24,958 nucleotides of DNA from Phenylobacterium sp. CCH9-H3 (GTDB taxonomy: Bacteria; Pseudomonadota; Alphaproteobacteria; Caulobacterales; Caulobacteraceae), in NCBI RefSeq assembly GCF_001557235.1, contig NZ_LSJI01000296.1:1-24958 (forward strand), in the 5' to 3' direction. The position numbers and the translations under genes were made by a program. The notes beneath the pieces are model-generated. The model was given only the letters and a program-made list of their open reading frames with translations, made no database searches and was not told the DNA's origin. Shown one piece after another: positions 1 to 7,751 of this stretch. How positions within the stretch are numbered: position 1 is the stretch's first letter; every line of letters begins with the position of its first letter.

Positions 1-623
1 TGGCGCGGGCTCTCGATGAACTTCTCGATGAAGATCCGGTCGTCGCCGAAGCTGGCCTTCGCCTCGGCGCGCACCGCCGGGAAGCCTTCCTCGACGTCCT
101 TGCGGTTCCAGGCGACGCGGATCCCCTTCCCGCCCCCGCCGGCCGAGGCCTTGATCATCACCGGATAGCCGATCTCCTCGGAGATCTTCACCGCGTGCTT
201 GGCGTCGTCGATCTCGCCCACGTGGCCGGGCACGACCGAAACATTGGCCTTGGCGGCGAACTTCTTGGACTCGATCTTGTCGCCCATCGCCTCGATGGCG
301 TGCGGGTTCGGGCCGATGAAGACGATGCCCTCGGCCGCGAGGCGCCGCGTGAAGCCGGCGTTCTCGGACAGGAAGCCGAAGCCCGGGTGGACCGCCTCGG
401 CGCGCGTCTGGCGCACGGCGTCCACGATCTTGTCGGCGACGAGATAGCTCTCCGACGCCGGCGCCCCGCCGATGAACACGGCCTCGTCGGCCATCTCCAC
501 CGCCATCGAATCGGCGTCGGCCTCGGAGTAGACGACCACTGTCTTGATGCCGAGCCGGCGGCAGGTCTTGATGATCCGGACGGCGATTTCGCCCCGGTTG
601 GCGATCAGAATCTTCGAGAACAT
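1..623 (-). CDS. Acetyl/propionyl-CoA carboxylase, biotin carboxylase (alpha) subunit, N-terminal part
   Basis: Only the first 207 codons are present; the gene runs off the left edge. The product should carry out ATP-dependent carboxylation of biotin on an acyl-CoA carboxylase in the cytoplasm. The N-terminus [17 protein letters not shown] is the classical biotin-carboxylase start, followed by [10 protein letters not shown] (about 79-88), K158 in MIKAS and the ATP-grasp glycine loop AGGGGKGIR (161-169). The stretch [16 protein letters not shown] resembles propionyl-CoA carboxylase alpha chains most, but acetyl- or methylcrotonyl-CoA specificity cannot be excluded. I chose the ATG at 623 because it matches the family start and has AAGG upstream. 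An in-frame ATG at 656 overlaps the MerR stop as ATGA and would add 11 residues. It is the third gene of an operon with bioB, whose product makes the biotin this enzyme needs. Confidence 0.9.
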   Translation of the reverse strand, partial: MFSKILIANRGEIAVRIIKTCRRLGIKTVVVYSEADADSMAVEMADEAVFIGGAPASESYLVADKIVDAVRQTRAEAVHPGFGFLSENAGFTRRLAAEGIVFIGPNPHAIEAMGDKIESKKFAAKANVSVVPGHVGEIDDAKHAVKISEEIGYPVMIKASAGGGGKGIRVAWNRKDVEEGFPAVRAEAKASFGDDRIFIEKFIESPR

Positions 624-652
624 TCCGGCCTTGATGTGCGCCTGCGGCGTCC

Positions 653-1072
653 TCATGCGGAGGCGGCATCGGCCGCAGCGCGGGGGCCCATGCCCGGCAT
701 CGCGGGCCCGGCGGTGTCGAGGAACCAGGCCTCCGCGGCCTGCAGCCGGATGGCCTGTTCACTCAGCGTCTCGCGCCGGGCGGCGATCGTGGCCAGGGCG
801 GCGCTGCGGCGCGCCTGGGCGCCGCGGACGCGGCCCACTTGCAGGATCCGCTGCACGTCTTCCAGGGGCACGCCGGCGGCGCGCAAGAGCGCGATCAGCT
901 TCAGGTCAGCGCAGGCCTCGGCGTTGTAGACCCGTCGGTTGAACCGGTCCCGCTGGGCGCCCACCAATCCCATCCCATCGTAGAGACGGATGGCGCGCGG
1001 CGTGAGCCCGAGGGTCAAACTCAGCTCGCCGATCCCCATGACGTGAAGATCGGTCGGCGGCGGAAGGGTCAT
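653..1072 (-). CDS. MerR-family transcriptional regulator
   Basis: This 139-residue protein has a MerR-type winged helix-turn-helix near the N-terminus (about 12-50), including [12 protein letters not shown], which corresponds to the RxxRYYxxxGL signature. A helical, probably coiled-coil dimerisation segment follows (about 85-115). The short C-terminal tail has no cysteine, so it is not a metal sensor of the MerR/CueR type. An alternative start is the Met at residue 12 (MGIGELSL). The ATG overlaps the bioB stop by four bases, and its stop abuts or overlaps the carboxylase start, so the three genes are translationally coupled. By context it may control acyl-CoA or biotin metabolism; the effector is unknown. 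It is an unlikely regulator of the catabolic genes to the right, because MerR proteins bind between -35 and -10 rather than upstream of -35. Confidence 0.88.
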   Translation of the reverse strand: MTLPPPTDLHVMGIGELSLTLGLTPRAIRLYDGMGLVGAQRDRFNRRVYNAEACADLKLIALLRAAGVPLEDVQRILQVGRVRGAQARRSAALATIAARRETLSEQAIRLQAAEAWFLDTAGPAMPGMGPRAAADAASA

Positions 1073-2076
1073 CGGCCCGGCGCTCCCTGGTCGTCGCTAC
1101 GTTCGCTCATCGGCCGCATCTTCAGATCCGCGAGCAGGCGCTCGTCGGCGGACGGCTCGGGATTGTCCGTGGTCAGGAGGCGCGCCCCGATGAAGATGGA
1201 GTTCGCGCCGGCGAGGAAGCAGAGGGCCTGGTGCTCTTCCGACATCTGATCGCGACCGGCGGCCAGCCGCACGACCGAGGCGGGGCACACGATGCGGGCG
1301 ACCGCCACGGTGCGAACGAACTCCAGCGCCTCGATCGGCTGGGACTGGCCCAGTGGCGTGCCCGGGATCGCGACCAGGGCGTTGAGCGGCAGGCTCTGCG
1401 GATGCTCGGGCTGGGTCGCCAGCTGGTGCAGCAGGCCTGCGCGGTCGCGACGCGTTTCGCCCATGCCGACGATGCCGCCGCAGCAGGTGCTCATGCCGGC
1501 GTCGCGGACGGCGGCCAGGGTGTCGAGGCGGTCCCGATAGGTCCGCGTGGTGACGACCTGGTCGTAGTAGTCCGGGCCGGTGTCGAGGTTGTGGTTGTAG
1601 TAGTCCAGGCCCGCCGCCTTCAGGGCCTTGGCCTGGTCGGGCGTCAGCATGCCCAGGGTAGCGCAGGTCTCCAGGCCCAGCGCCTTCACGCCCGAGACCA
1701 TGGCCGCCACCTTCGGCAGGTCGCGGTCCTTCAGGTCCCGCCAGGCGGCGCCCATGCAGAAGCGCTGCGCCCCGCCAGCCTTGGCTTCGGCGGCCTGGGC
1801 GATCACGGTCTCGGCGTCCATCAGCTTCGAGGCCTTGGTGGCGGTCTTGAAGTGCTGCGACTGGCTGCAGTAGCCGCAATTCTCGGGGCAGCCGCCGGTC
1901 TTGATGGAGAGCAGCTGCGAAAGCTGCAGCTCGGTGGGGTCGAACCAGCGCCGGTGGACCTCGGCCGCGCGGAAGACGAGCTCGGTGAACGGGAGCTCGA
2001 AGAGCTCGAGCACCTCCTCAAGGGTCCAGTCGAACCGCGGGTCGGTGTCGTCGATGGCAACCGCCCGGCTCCCCAC
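1069..2076 (-). CDS. bioB: Biotin synthase
   Basis: Radical-SAM enzyme that inserts sulfur into dethiobiotin, the last step of biotin synthesis, in the cytoplasm. The 335-residue protein has the radical-SAM cluster motif [13 protein letters not shown] with C63, C67 and C70. It also has the cysteines expected to hold the sacrificial [2Fe-2S] cluster (C107, C138, C198) and the matching arginine R270. All these positions are offset by ten from the E. coli enzyme as I remember it. YYNHNLDT (about 159-166) and [15 protein letters not shown] (about 289-303) are further BioB signatures. The start is GTG at 2076 with no clear Shine-Dalgarno; a start slightly up- or downstream is possible. It is the first gene of the bioB-MerR-carboxylase operon, a sensible pairing of cofactor synthesis with a biotin enzyme. 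Confidence 0.96.
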   Translation of the reverse strand: MGSRAVAIDDTDPRFDWTLEEVLELFELPFTELVFRAAEVHRRWFDPTELQLSQLLSIKTGGCPENCGYCSQSQHFKTATKASKLMDAETVIAQAAEAKAGGAQRFCMGAAWRDLKDRDLPKVAAMVSGVKALGLETCATLGMLTPDQAKALKAAGLDYYNHNLDTGPDYYDQVVTTRTYRDRLDTLAAVRDAGMSTCCGGIVGMGETRRDRAGLLHQLATQPEHPQSLPLNALVAIPGTPLGQSQPIEALEFVRTVAVARIVCPASVVRLAAGRDQMSEEHQALCFLAGANSIFIGARLLTTDNPEPSADERLLADLKMRPMSERSDDQGAPGR

Positions 2077-2208
2077 CGGGCCAAGCGGTCGCGAATCCTT
2101 TTGCGCAGGGCGCTTTCGAGGGCGGAGGGACCGCGGGTCATGATCGCGGCTTAGCAGGCGTCGCGGCCGCGCTCTGTACCCACCGGCGGGGGCCGCCCGA
2201 CGGCCGTG

Positions 2209-2255
2209 GGTCCCTGACGCCGGGGACAGCCGAGCCGACGGGTTAGGACTAGGCC
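2209..2255 (+). promoter_or_regulatory. Shared operator/promoter site A (drives the 6-oxocamphor hydrolase-like gene)
   Basis: Dyad GGTCCC-N8-GGGACA at 2209-2228 (one mismatch to TGTCCC in the left half), then 21 nt, then TAGGCC at 2250-2255 as a -10-like hexamer. The inferred transcript would start near 2262, about 70 nt before the ATG at 2334. Reading toward bioB shows no TA hexamer at the same distance, so the site points right. It belongs to the eight-member set described in the findings. Confidence 0.6.
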
Positions 2256-2333
2256 AGCGGGAGGCGCCCTGCGGCCAAGACTTGGTCCCGACCGCGGCGC
2301 GCGGACAACTTCAGCCACGCGTGAGGGCAAACC

Positions 2334-3188
2334 ATGGGCAAGCGGCCCGCCTACTTCGACAAGTACGAGACGTTCGCCTTTGAGCGCTCCGACGACGGCG
2401 TGCTCGTCGTCCGCTACCACACCGACAACGGTCCCGTGCTCTATTGCGACAAGCACCATGCCGAGTGGACGCCGTGCTTCACAGACATCGGCATGGACCG
2501 CGACAACCGCGTGGTGGTGTTCACCGGCACGGGCGACACCTTCATCGACAAGCACGGGCACTGGGAGCGGCCGATGGAGCTCCCCCGCCACTACGAGGTG
2601 GCGGTCTATGACCAGAACATGATGTTCCGGCGGCTGCTCGAGATCGAGGTGCCGGTCATCTGCGCCGTCAACGGTCCCGCCCTGATCCACTCCGAACTGA
2701 TGGTGGTCGGCGACATCACGCTCTGCTCCGAGAAGGCGGTGTTCGCGGACGACGGTCACTTCCCCTCGGGCGAGGCGCCGGGCGACGGCGTGGTCCCGGT
2801 CTGGCAGGAGCTGCTCGGCATCAACCGCGGCACCTACTTCCTCCTGACCGGCCAGCGCATCGACGCCTGGACCGCCCTGGAGTTGGGCATCGCCAACGAG
2901 GTCCTGCCGCACGACGAGCTGATGCCGCGGGCGCTGGAACTGGCCCACCAGATGGCGACCTACACCGACCTGACCCTGCGCGCGACGCGCCTCTGCACGG
3001 TCGATCGCTGGAAGCGGGTGGTGCACGAGAAGATCGGCCTCGGCTACGGCATGAACCTCGAAGTCATGGCCCATATCGACCGCGGCTGGATGGTTTGGGA
3101 TGGCACGGCGGAGGGCAACGAGGACGCCCAGCGCCTGCGGACGCCGAAGCCGAAGGATCTCTTCCTCCAGACGAAGCGTCCGAAATAG
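2334..3188 (+). CDS. Crotonase-superfamily hydrolase, 6-oxocamphor hydrolase-like
   Basis: The 284-residue protein has a crotonase fold. It is not a standard enoyl-CoA hydratase: the region from HFPSG (142-146) through PGDG (149-152) and NRGTYFLLTGQ (164-174) closely follows 6-oxocamphor hydrolase (CamK of Rhodococcus) as I remember it. That enzyme splits a carbon-carbon bond in a cyclic beta-diketone. H142, D151 and E243 line up with its catalytic His145, Asp154 and Glu244. The ATG at 2334 has GAGGG about seven bases upstream. The gene stands alone behind shared site A and ends in a clear terminator. With a CYP101-like P450 and its redox partners nearby, a retro-Claisen ring-opening step in the breakdown of a terpenoid-like ketone is plausible. 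The real substrate is unknown, and CoA-ester hydrolysis remains possible. Confidence 0.82.
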   Translation: MGKRPAYFDKYETFAFERSDDGVLVVRYHTDNGPVLYCDKHHAEWTPCFTDIGMDRDNRVVVFTGTGDTFIDKHGHWERPMELPRHYEVAVYDQNMMFRRLLEIEVPVICAVNGPALIHSELMVVGDITLCSEKAVFADDGHFPSGEAPGDGVVPVWQELLGINRGTYFLLTGQRIDAWTALELGIANEVLPHDELMPRALELAHQMATYTDLTLRATRLCTVDRWKRVVHEKIGLGYGMNLEVMAHIDRGWMVWDGTAEGNEDAQRLRTPKPKDLFLQTKRPK

Positions 3189-3207
3189 GCGGCCGCATTG
3201 ACCGATC

Positions 3208-3243
3208 ATCGGCGCTGCGCAGGTGAGTGCGGCGCCGATCTTT
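3208..3243 (+). terminator. Rho-independent terminator after the 6-oxocamphor hydrolase-like gene
   Basis: An 11-bp stem (3208-3218 pairing with 3229-3239, one G-U pair) with a 10-nt loop is followed by CTTT. It lies 20 nt after the stop codon at 3188 and separates this gene from shared site B. Confidence 0.7.
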
Positions 3244-3280
3244 CCCGGTCCCGCGCCCGCCTGAGCTGCACCTCCGTCGA

Positions 3281-3327
3281 TGTCCCGGGCGTGGGTGACA
3301 TACGCCGGCACACCGGCCGGGTAGCCA
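3281..3327 (+). promoter_or_regulatory. Shared operator/promoter site B (drives ALDH-GMC operon)
   Basis: Dyad TGTCCC-N8-GTGACA at 3281-3300, 21 nt, then TAGCCA at 3322-3327. The inferred transcript start near 3334 leaves an unusually long leader of about 215 nt before the preferred aldehyde dehydrogenase start at 3550, unlike the roughly 40-85 nt at the other sites. Confidence 0.65.
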
Positions 3328-3549
3328 TTCGAAAACGCCGCGTCCACGAGGAGCACGCTGTGCTGCGTCCGGCCGATGATCGCAGGACGAAGGTCCTTGG
3401 GGGGACTCCGACCGCGTTCTCTACGTCGAATGACGGCATGAGCCAGCGTCCAGACAAATCCCATGTCCGGCTATGACGCCAACCCCGTCCCGGCTCATGA
3501 ATTCGTCACTGGGTTCAATATCTGTTCAATTGATCAGGCCGGTACAACC

Positions 3550-5037
3550 ATGACTCTACCTGAACGCCCTGCGGTTCATCTTCACATCGGCGGCAAGCGG
3601 CTCACGAGCGGGTCCGGCGGCCTCTACAAGCACGTCAATCCCGCCACGGGCGAGGTGGACGCCCACATCCCCCACGCCGGCCAGGCCGAGGTCGATGCAG
3701 CCGCCGAAGCGGCGCATGCCGCGTTCCAGACGTGGCGGCGCTGGCGGCCGGCGGCGCGGCGTGACGTGCTGATGCGGCTCGCCAATCTCATCGAGGATCG
3801 GGCGGCGGATTTCGCGCGGCTGGCGACCATGGACTCCGGCCTGCCCGTCTCCATCACAAACTTCCACGCGCCGTTCGCCAAGATGTGGGTGGCCTACTAC
3901 GCAGGCCTGGCCGACAAGATCGACGGCGAGGTCACCTCCTCTGTGCTGTACGACAGCGACTTCGCCTACACCCACCGCGAGCCCTACGGCGTCGTGGGCC
4001 TCTTCCCGACGTGGAACGGGCCCATGTCCAATCTGTGCATGAAGGCCGGGCCGGCGCTCGCGGCGGGCAACACCATCGTCGCCAAGCCCTCCGAACAGGC
4101 CCCCTTCTCCCTCGAGCTCTTCATGGACCTCGTGCGCGAAGCGGGTATCCCTGACGGCGTGATCAACATCGTCCACGGGGGGCCTGAAGCCGGCCAGGCC
4201 GTGGTGGCCCACCCCCTGATCAAGAAGATCAGCTTCACCGGGGGCCCGGTGGGCGCGCGAAGGATCCTCTCCACCTGCGCCGAGCTCATCAAGCCGGCGG
4301 TGCTGGAACTGGGCGGCAAGTCGGCCAATCTCGTGTTCGCTGATGGCGATCTCGACGCCGCGGCTCAGTACGCGGCGCTGTTCAGCGTCGGGCTGATTTC
4401 GGGCCAGGGCTGCGCGTTCCCCACCCGCCTGCTGGTCGAGGCCTCGGTCTACGAGGAGATGATCGACCGTGTCCTCGCGGTGGCCAGAGGCTTCAAGATC
4501 GGGGATCCCTGGGATCCGGAAACCGTCGTCGGGCCGGTGGTCAGCGAGGCGTCGGTCCAGCGCATCCTGGCGACGATCGCGCAGACGGAACAGCGTGGCG
4601 ACGGCAAGCTGGTGCTGGGCGGCAAACGCCTCGGCGGCGACCTGGCGAACGGTTTCTTCATGGAGCCCACGATCTTCCGGGACGTGAAGAACGACAGCCC
4701 TCTGGCGCAGGAAGAGGTCTTCGGCCCGGTGCTGGCGATCATGAAGTTCGACACCGAGGAGGAGGCCATCGAGCTGGCCAACACGACCCAGCACGGTCTG
4801 GCCGCCTACATCCAGTCGAAGGACCTGGAGCGCGTGCACCGGGTGGCGGCCCGCCTGAACGCTGGCGCGGTCTACGTCAACGGCGGCAAGGCGGTCCTGC
4901 CCAACACGCCGTTCGGTGGGTCGGGTCTGAGCGGCTTTGGTCGCGAAGGCGGGCGAGAGGGCCTGAACGAGTTCCTGCTGACCAAGACCGTGCAGATCGG
5001 CAGCCTCAGCGCCGCAGCCGGCTCCAGCTTCCCGTGA
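3550..5037 (+). CDS. NAD(P)+-dependent aldehyde dehydrogenase
   Basis: Oxidises an aldehyde to the acid with NAD(P)+ in the cytoplasm. Counting from the ATG at 3550 (495 residues, normal for the family), the catalytic residues are visible: N156 in FPTWNGP, the general base E253 in LELGGKS and the nucleophile C288 in SGQGCAFP. EEVFGPV and the C-terminal PFGGSGLSGFGREGG are further family signatures. An in-frame ATG at 3463 would add 29 residues with no similarity to the family and no ribosome site, so I prefer 3550, although its own ribosome site is weak too. The GMC oxidoreductase follows after 22 bases, so alcohol to aldehyde to acid oxidation by the pair is likely. Expression is probably from shared site B. 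The exact aldehyde is unknown. Confidence 0.92.
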   Translation: MTLPERPAVHLHIGGKRLTSGSGGLYKHVNPATGEVDAHIPHAGQAEVDAAAEAAHAAFQTWRRWRPAARRDVLMRLANLIEDRAADFARLATMDSGLPVSITNFHAPFAKMWVAYYAGLADKIDGEVTSSVLYDSDFAYTHREPYGVVGLFPTWNGPMSNLCMKAGPALAAGNTIVAKPSEQAPFSLELFMDLVREAGIPDGVINIVHGGPEAGQAVVAHPLIKKISFTGGPVGARRILSTCAELIKPAVLELGGKSANLVFADGDLDAAAQYAALFSVGLISGQGCAFPTRLLVEASVYEEMIDRVLAVARGFKIGDPWDPETVVGPVVSEASVQRILATIAQTEQRGDGKLVLGGKRLGGDLANGFFMEPTIFRDVKNDSPLAQEEVFGPVLAIMKFDTEEEAIELANTTQHGLAAYIQSKDLERVHRVAARLNAGAVYVNGGKAVLPNTPFGGSGLSGFGREGGREGLNEFLLTKTVQIGSLSAAAGSSFP

Positions 5038-5059
5038 CGACCTTCCGAGGGCAACGACT

Positions 5060-6658
5060 GTGAGCGAGGAATTCGACTACATCATCGTGGGTGGCGGCTC
5101 GGCGGGTTGCGTCCTCGCAAACCGCCTGTCGGCGGACCCGAAGAACAAGGTCCTGCTCCTCGAGGCCGGTCCGTCCGATCGCGACTTCTGGATCGACATG
5201 CCGCGCGGTGTGGGCGTGTTGCTCGCGCCCGGCGGCAAATATGTTTCGACCTACGAGGCGTCCAAGGGACCTGGCCTCGGCAAAGAACCCTGGGTCAAGG
5301 GCCGAACGCTCGGCGGGTCGAGCTCGGTGAACGGGATGATCTACTCCCGCGGCCACCCGGCGGACTTCGACGAATGGGAAGAGCTCGGCTGCACCGGCTG
5401 GGGTTGGAAGGACATCGGCGCGGCCTACAAGGAGATGGAGGACCATGAGCTGGGCGAGGCGGAGTTCCGCGGCGCCGGCGGCGATCTCCATCTTACGGTG
5501 CACTCGCCGAAGACCCCGATCTGCGAAGCCATCCTGAAGGCGGCTGAGCAGGCGGGCACCCCGATCGTCGAGGACATCAATCACAGCTTCGATGGCGGGT
5601 TCGGCTATCAGATCCGCAACATCTGGCGCGGCAAGCGGCAGAGCGCGGCGCGCGCCTTCCTCGATCCGGCGCGGGGCCGTCGCAATCTGACGATCCGCAC
5701 CGGAGCCGAGGTGCGGCGCATCCTCTTCGAGAGCAAGCGGGCGGTGGCGGTGCTGCTGAAGCGCAAGGGCGGCGGCGAAGAACGCATCCGCGCCCGCCGC
5801 GAGATCATCCTGTCGGCGGGGGCGATCGAGTCGCCCAAGCTTCTGCAGCTCTCCGGCATAGGCGACGCTCAGCTACTGCGGCGGCTCGGAATTCCGGTTG
5901 TCGCCGACGCGCCCGATGTGGGTCGCAATCTGCAGGAGCATCTGTACCTGCAGGCCCAGTACCGCGTGACGAGCGGCAGCGTGAACGGCCAGATCGTGGG
6001 CCTCCCACGCTATCTCAACGGCCTGCGCTATATCCTGTTCGGCAGCGGCGTGATGACCGATGGGGCTCACGAACTCTCCGGGTTCGTGAAGACGCGGCCC
6101 GGCGCCAACCGCCCTGACGCCCACCTCGGGGTCGGCCTCTATTCCATGAGCTTCGGGCCGAAGGGCTTCAACTTCGACAGCGAGCCGGGGATCACCTTCG
6201 GGGGCTATCCGATGCGACCTCAGAGCCGGGGCGAGACCACGATCGTCAGCGCCGACCCCGACGTCGCGCCGGCCATCGACGCCAACTATCTGGACGACGA
6301 GAACGACCGCGCCAATGCCATTTCGATGGTCCGTTACATCCGCAAGATCGTTGGCCAGGACGCCTTGAAGCCTTTCATCCGTGAGGAGCTCAGTCCGGGG
6401 CCTGACGTCCAGAGCGACGAGGACATCATCCGGGTCTTTAAGGAACAGGGCGGTCGCGGCTATCACGTGGCCTGCACCTGCCGGATGGGGGCCGACGCGG
6501 CGTCCGTGGTCGACCCTCAGCTACGGGTCCGCGGCGTGAGCGGTCTGCGGGTCATGGACACCTCGATCTTCCCCACCATGACCTCCGGCAACACCAATGC
6601 GCCCGTCATGGCCGCAGCGGTGCGGGGCGCGAAACTTATCCTGGAGACGACGCCCTGA
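5060..6658 (+). CDS. GMC-family FAD-dependent alcohol oxidoreductase (choline dehydrogenase-like)
   Basis: This 532-residue flavoprotein oxidises an alcohol, passing electrons to the respiratory chain or oxygen. Visible features are the N-terminal FAD-binding VGGGSAGCVLANRLS (about 10-24), GMC signature 1 (GRTLGGSSSVNGMIYSRG) and signature 2 (GAIESPKLLQLSGIGD). The catalytic His469 lies in YHVACTCRMG, and Asn511 in SGNTNAP near the C-terminus. No signal peptide is evident, so it is cytoplasmic or peripheral. The start is GTG at 5060 with GAGGG seven to eight bases upstream. It is the second gene of the aldehyde dehydrogenase operon and is followed by a hairpin at 6673. Such choline-dehydrogenase-like enzymes often act on aliphatic, terpenoid or polyether alcohols; the substrate here is not predictable. 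Confidence 0.92.
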   Translation: MSEEFDYIIVGGGSAGCVLANRLSADPKNKVLLLEAGPSDRDFWIDMPRGVGVLLAPGGKYVSTYEASKGPGLGKEPWVKGRTLGGSSSVNGMIYSRGHPADFDEWEELGCTGWGWKDIGAAYKEMEDHELGEAEFRGAGGDLHLTVHSPKTPICEAILKAAEQAGTPIVEDINHSFDGGFGYQIRNIWRGKRQSAARAFLDPARGRRNLTIRTGAEVRRILFESKRAVAVLLKRKGGGEERIRARREIILSAGAIESPKLLQLSGIGDAQLLRRLGIPVVADAPDVGRNLQEHLYLQAQYRVTSGSVNGQIVGLPRYLNGLRYILFGSGVMTDGAHELSGFVKTRPGANRPDAHLGVGLYSMSFGPKGFNFDSEPGITFGGYPMRPQSRGETTIVSADPDVAPAIDANYLDDENDRANAISMVRYIRKIVGQDALKPFIREELSPGPDVQSDEDIIRVFKEQGGRGYHVACTCRMGADAASVVDPQLRVRGVSGLRVMDTSIFPTMTSGNTNAPVMAAAVRGAKLILETTP

Positions 6659-6672
6659 TCGGGGCCCGTCGC

Positions 6673-6693
6673 CGCCGCCCAAGACGGGCGGCG
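6673..6693 (+). terminator. GC hairpin after the GMC oxidoreductase
   Basis: A perfect 8-bp stem (6673-6680 with 6686-6693) and 5-nt loop lies 14 bases after the GMC stop, between convergent operons. There is no T tract, so termination may be weak or rho-assisted. Confidence 0.5.
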
Positions 6694-6802
6694 CGGGCGA
6701 AGCGCCGGTGAGGCGACCACGAGGGCGCGATTTGCTGACTGCGGCGGGCTCGGCGAGGGTTCCCCCGACCCGGGCTCGGCGTCGTCTGCGCCGGTCGTCG
6801 GA

Positions 6803-7600
6803 CTAGCGCGACCTGAACTGGGGACGACGCTTCTCAAAGAAGGCCGACAGCGCCTCGTCGAAGTCGGCGGAGGCGGCGGCGCTGACGAAGGCGTCCAGTT
6901 CGGCCTCCAGGTGCGCCTTGAGCGGCGACGCGTCCGCGCGGTCGAGCAGCGCGCGCGTCGCCCGCATGGCCCGCGCTGGGCCGGCGGCGATCCGGTCGGC
7001 GACCGAGCGGGCGGTCTTGTCCAGCTCCTCGGCCGGCACCACCCAGTTGACCAATCCCAGCCGAAGCGCCTCCTGTGCGGAGACCGGTTCGGAAAGCAGC
7101 GCAATCTGCGCGGCCTTGCGGTGCCCGACCAGCCGGGGCAGCGCCCACGATCCGCCGCAGTCGGGACTGGCCGCGATGTTGATATAGGCCATCACGAACC
7201 GGGCGTTGTCGGCCGCAATGGCCATGTCGGCGATCAGCGCCAGGCTGACGCCCGCGCCCGCCACGGCCCCTTGCACCGCCGCGAGAGTCGGGATGCGGCT
7301 CTCCACCAGCTCCAGGACGCCGTCATGAATGGGCTGGATGAGCGCCCGGGCCGCTTGCGCCCGGTCGGCGGCGCGTCGGAAATGGCGAAGGTCGCCCCCG
7401 GCGAGAAAGGCCCGGCCGGCGCCCGACAGGATGATCGCCCGCACGCTGGGGTCGCTCACCGCCTGGCGCACGCCGTCTCGGAAGGCGAGCGCCGTCGCCA
7501 CATCGAGGGCGTTCATCTGGTCTGGGCGGTTGAACCGAAGCTCCGCCACGCCCTCCGCGATCGAGAGCAGGACAGGCGGTTCCGACCTGGGCTGGGTCAT
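6803..7600 (-). CDS. PaaG-like enoyl-CoA hydratase/isomerase
   Basis: Crotonase-family protein of 265 residues counted from the ATG at 7600, which has GGAG upstream; a longer reading frame to 7675 adds 25 proline/arginine-rich residues that I reject. The oxyanion-hole segments are AFLAGGDL (64-71) and GAVAGAGVSLALIAD (111-125). Both glutamates of classical enoyl-CoA hydratase are missing. Instead FVMAYINIAASPDCGG (135-150) with D147 matches PaaG, the ring-1,2-epoxyphenylacetyl-CoA isomerase of phenylacetate breakdown, and its delta3,delta2-enoyl-CoA isomerase relatives. The C-terminal AFFEKRRPQF is also PaaG-like. It therefore probably isomerises a double bond or epoxide in a CoA ester. It stands alone, transcribed from shared site C and divergent from the P450 operon. 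No other paa genes are present, so a true phenylacetate role is not indicated. Confidence 0.85.
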   Translation of the reverse strand: MTQPRSEPPVLLSIAEGVAELRFNRPDQMNALDVATALAFRDGVRQAVSDPSVRAIILSGAGRAFLAGGDLRHFRRAADRAQAARALIQPIHDGVLELVESRIPTLAAVQGAVAGAGVSLALIADMAIAADNARFVMAYINIAASPDCGGSWALPRLVGHRKAAQIALLSEPVSAQEALRLGLVNWVVPAEELDKTARSVADRIAAGPARAMRATRALLDRADASPLKAHLEAELDAFVSAAASADFDEALSAFFEKRRPQFRSR

Positions 7601-7672
7601 CTCGGGTCTCCGCGGAGGCCAGGGCCGTAGCCCGCCGGGGACCGCCCGACGCGCCCCCAAGCCTGCAGGAGG

Positions 7673-7719
7673 CATCTAGCAAGACGGTTGCAAAGTCCCT
7701 GTCCCTGCGGATGGGGACA
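7673..7719 (-). promoter_or_regulatory. Shared operator/promoter site C (drives the PaaG-like gene)
   Basis: Perfect dyad TGTCCC-N8-GGGACA at 7700-7719. On the minus strand it is followed after 21 nt by TAGATG (7678-7673), giving an inferred start near 7666 and a leader of about 66 nt. An extra GTCCC lies directly beside it (7695-7699). The divergent P450 operon starts 157 bases to the right and may be controlled from the same site, but no TA hexamer sits at 20-21 nt in that direction. Confidence 0.65.
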
Positions 7720-7735
7720 AGATGACCTCAAATGG

Positions 7736-7751
7736 TTTGACTTGCGTCAAA
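7736..7751 (+). promoter_or_regulatory. FNR/FixK-like palindrome upstream of the P450 operon
   Basis: The perfect palindrome TTTGACTTGCGTCAAA contains TTGAC-N4-GTCAA, the form of FNR/FixK-type boxes in alphaproteobacteria. TCAAA-N3-TTTGA (7728-7740) overlaps it, so the half-site occurs three times in alternating orientation. It lies 125 bases before the P450 start. Binding by an oxygen-responsive regulator is inference. Confidence 0.4.

Larger units (their letters stand above)
3189..3549. other. 361-base intergenic region before the aldehyde dehydrogenase
   Basis: It holds the terminator at 3208-3243, shared site B at 3281-3327 and a long untranslated stretch. A 38-codon reading frame starts with GTG at 3360 (GAGGAG eight bases upstream) and ends at 3476; it could be a leader peptide but has no recognisable family. 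Just before the aldehyde dehydrogenase start there is a locally AT-rich patch (about 3512-3538) with the direct repeat TTCAAT-N5-TTCAAT. This could be a second promoter or operator. Confidence 0.5.

Noticed and set aside
653..1072. MerR-family protein as regulator of the shared operator
   Set aside because: MerR proteins bind between -35 and -10; the dyads lie upstream of that, and the MerR operon lacks the site.
2151..3464. Long minus-strand open frame of 437 codons opposite the 6-oxocamphor hydrolase-like gene
   Set aside because: It is an antisense shadow of a GC-rich gene: the protein is rich in Arg, His and Val with no family likeness, and it spans a terminator and two promoters.
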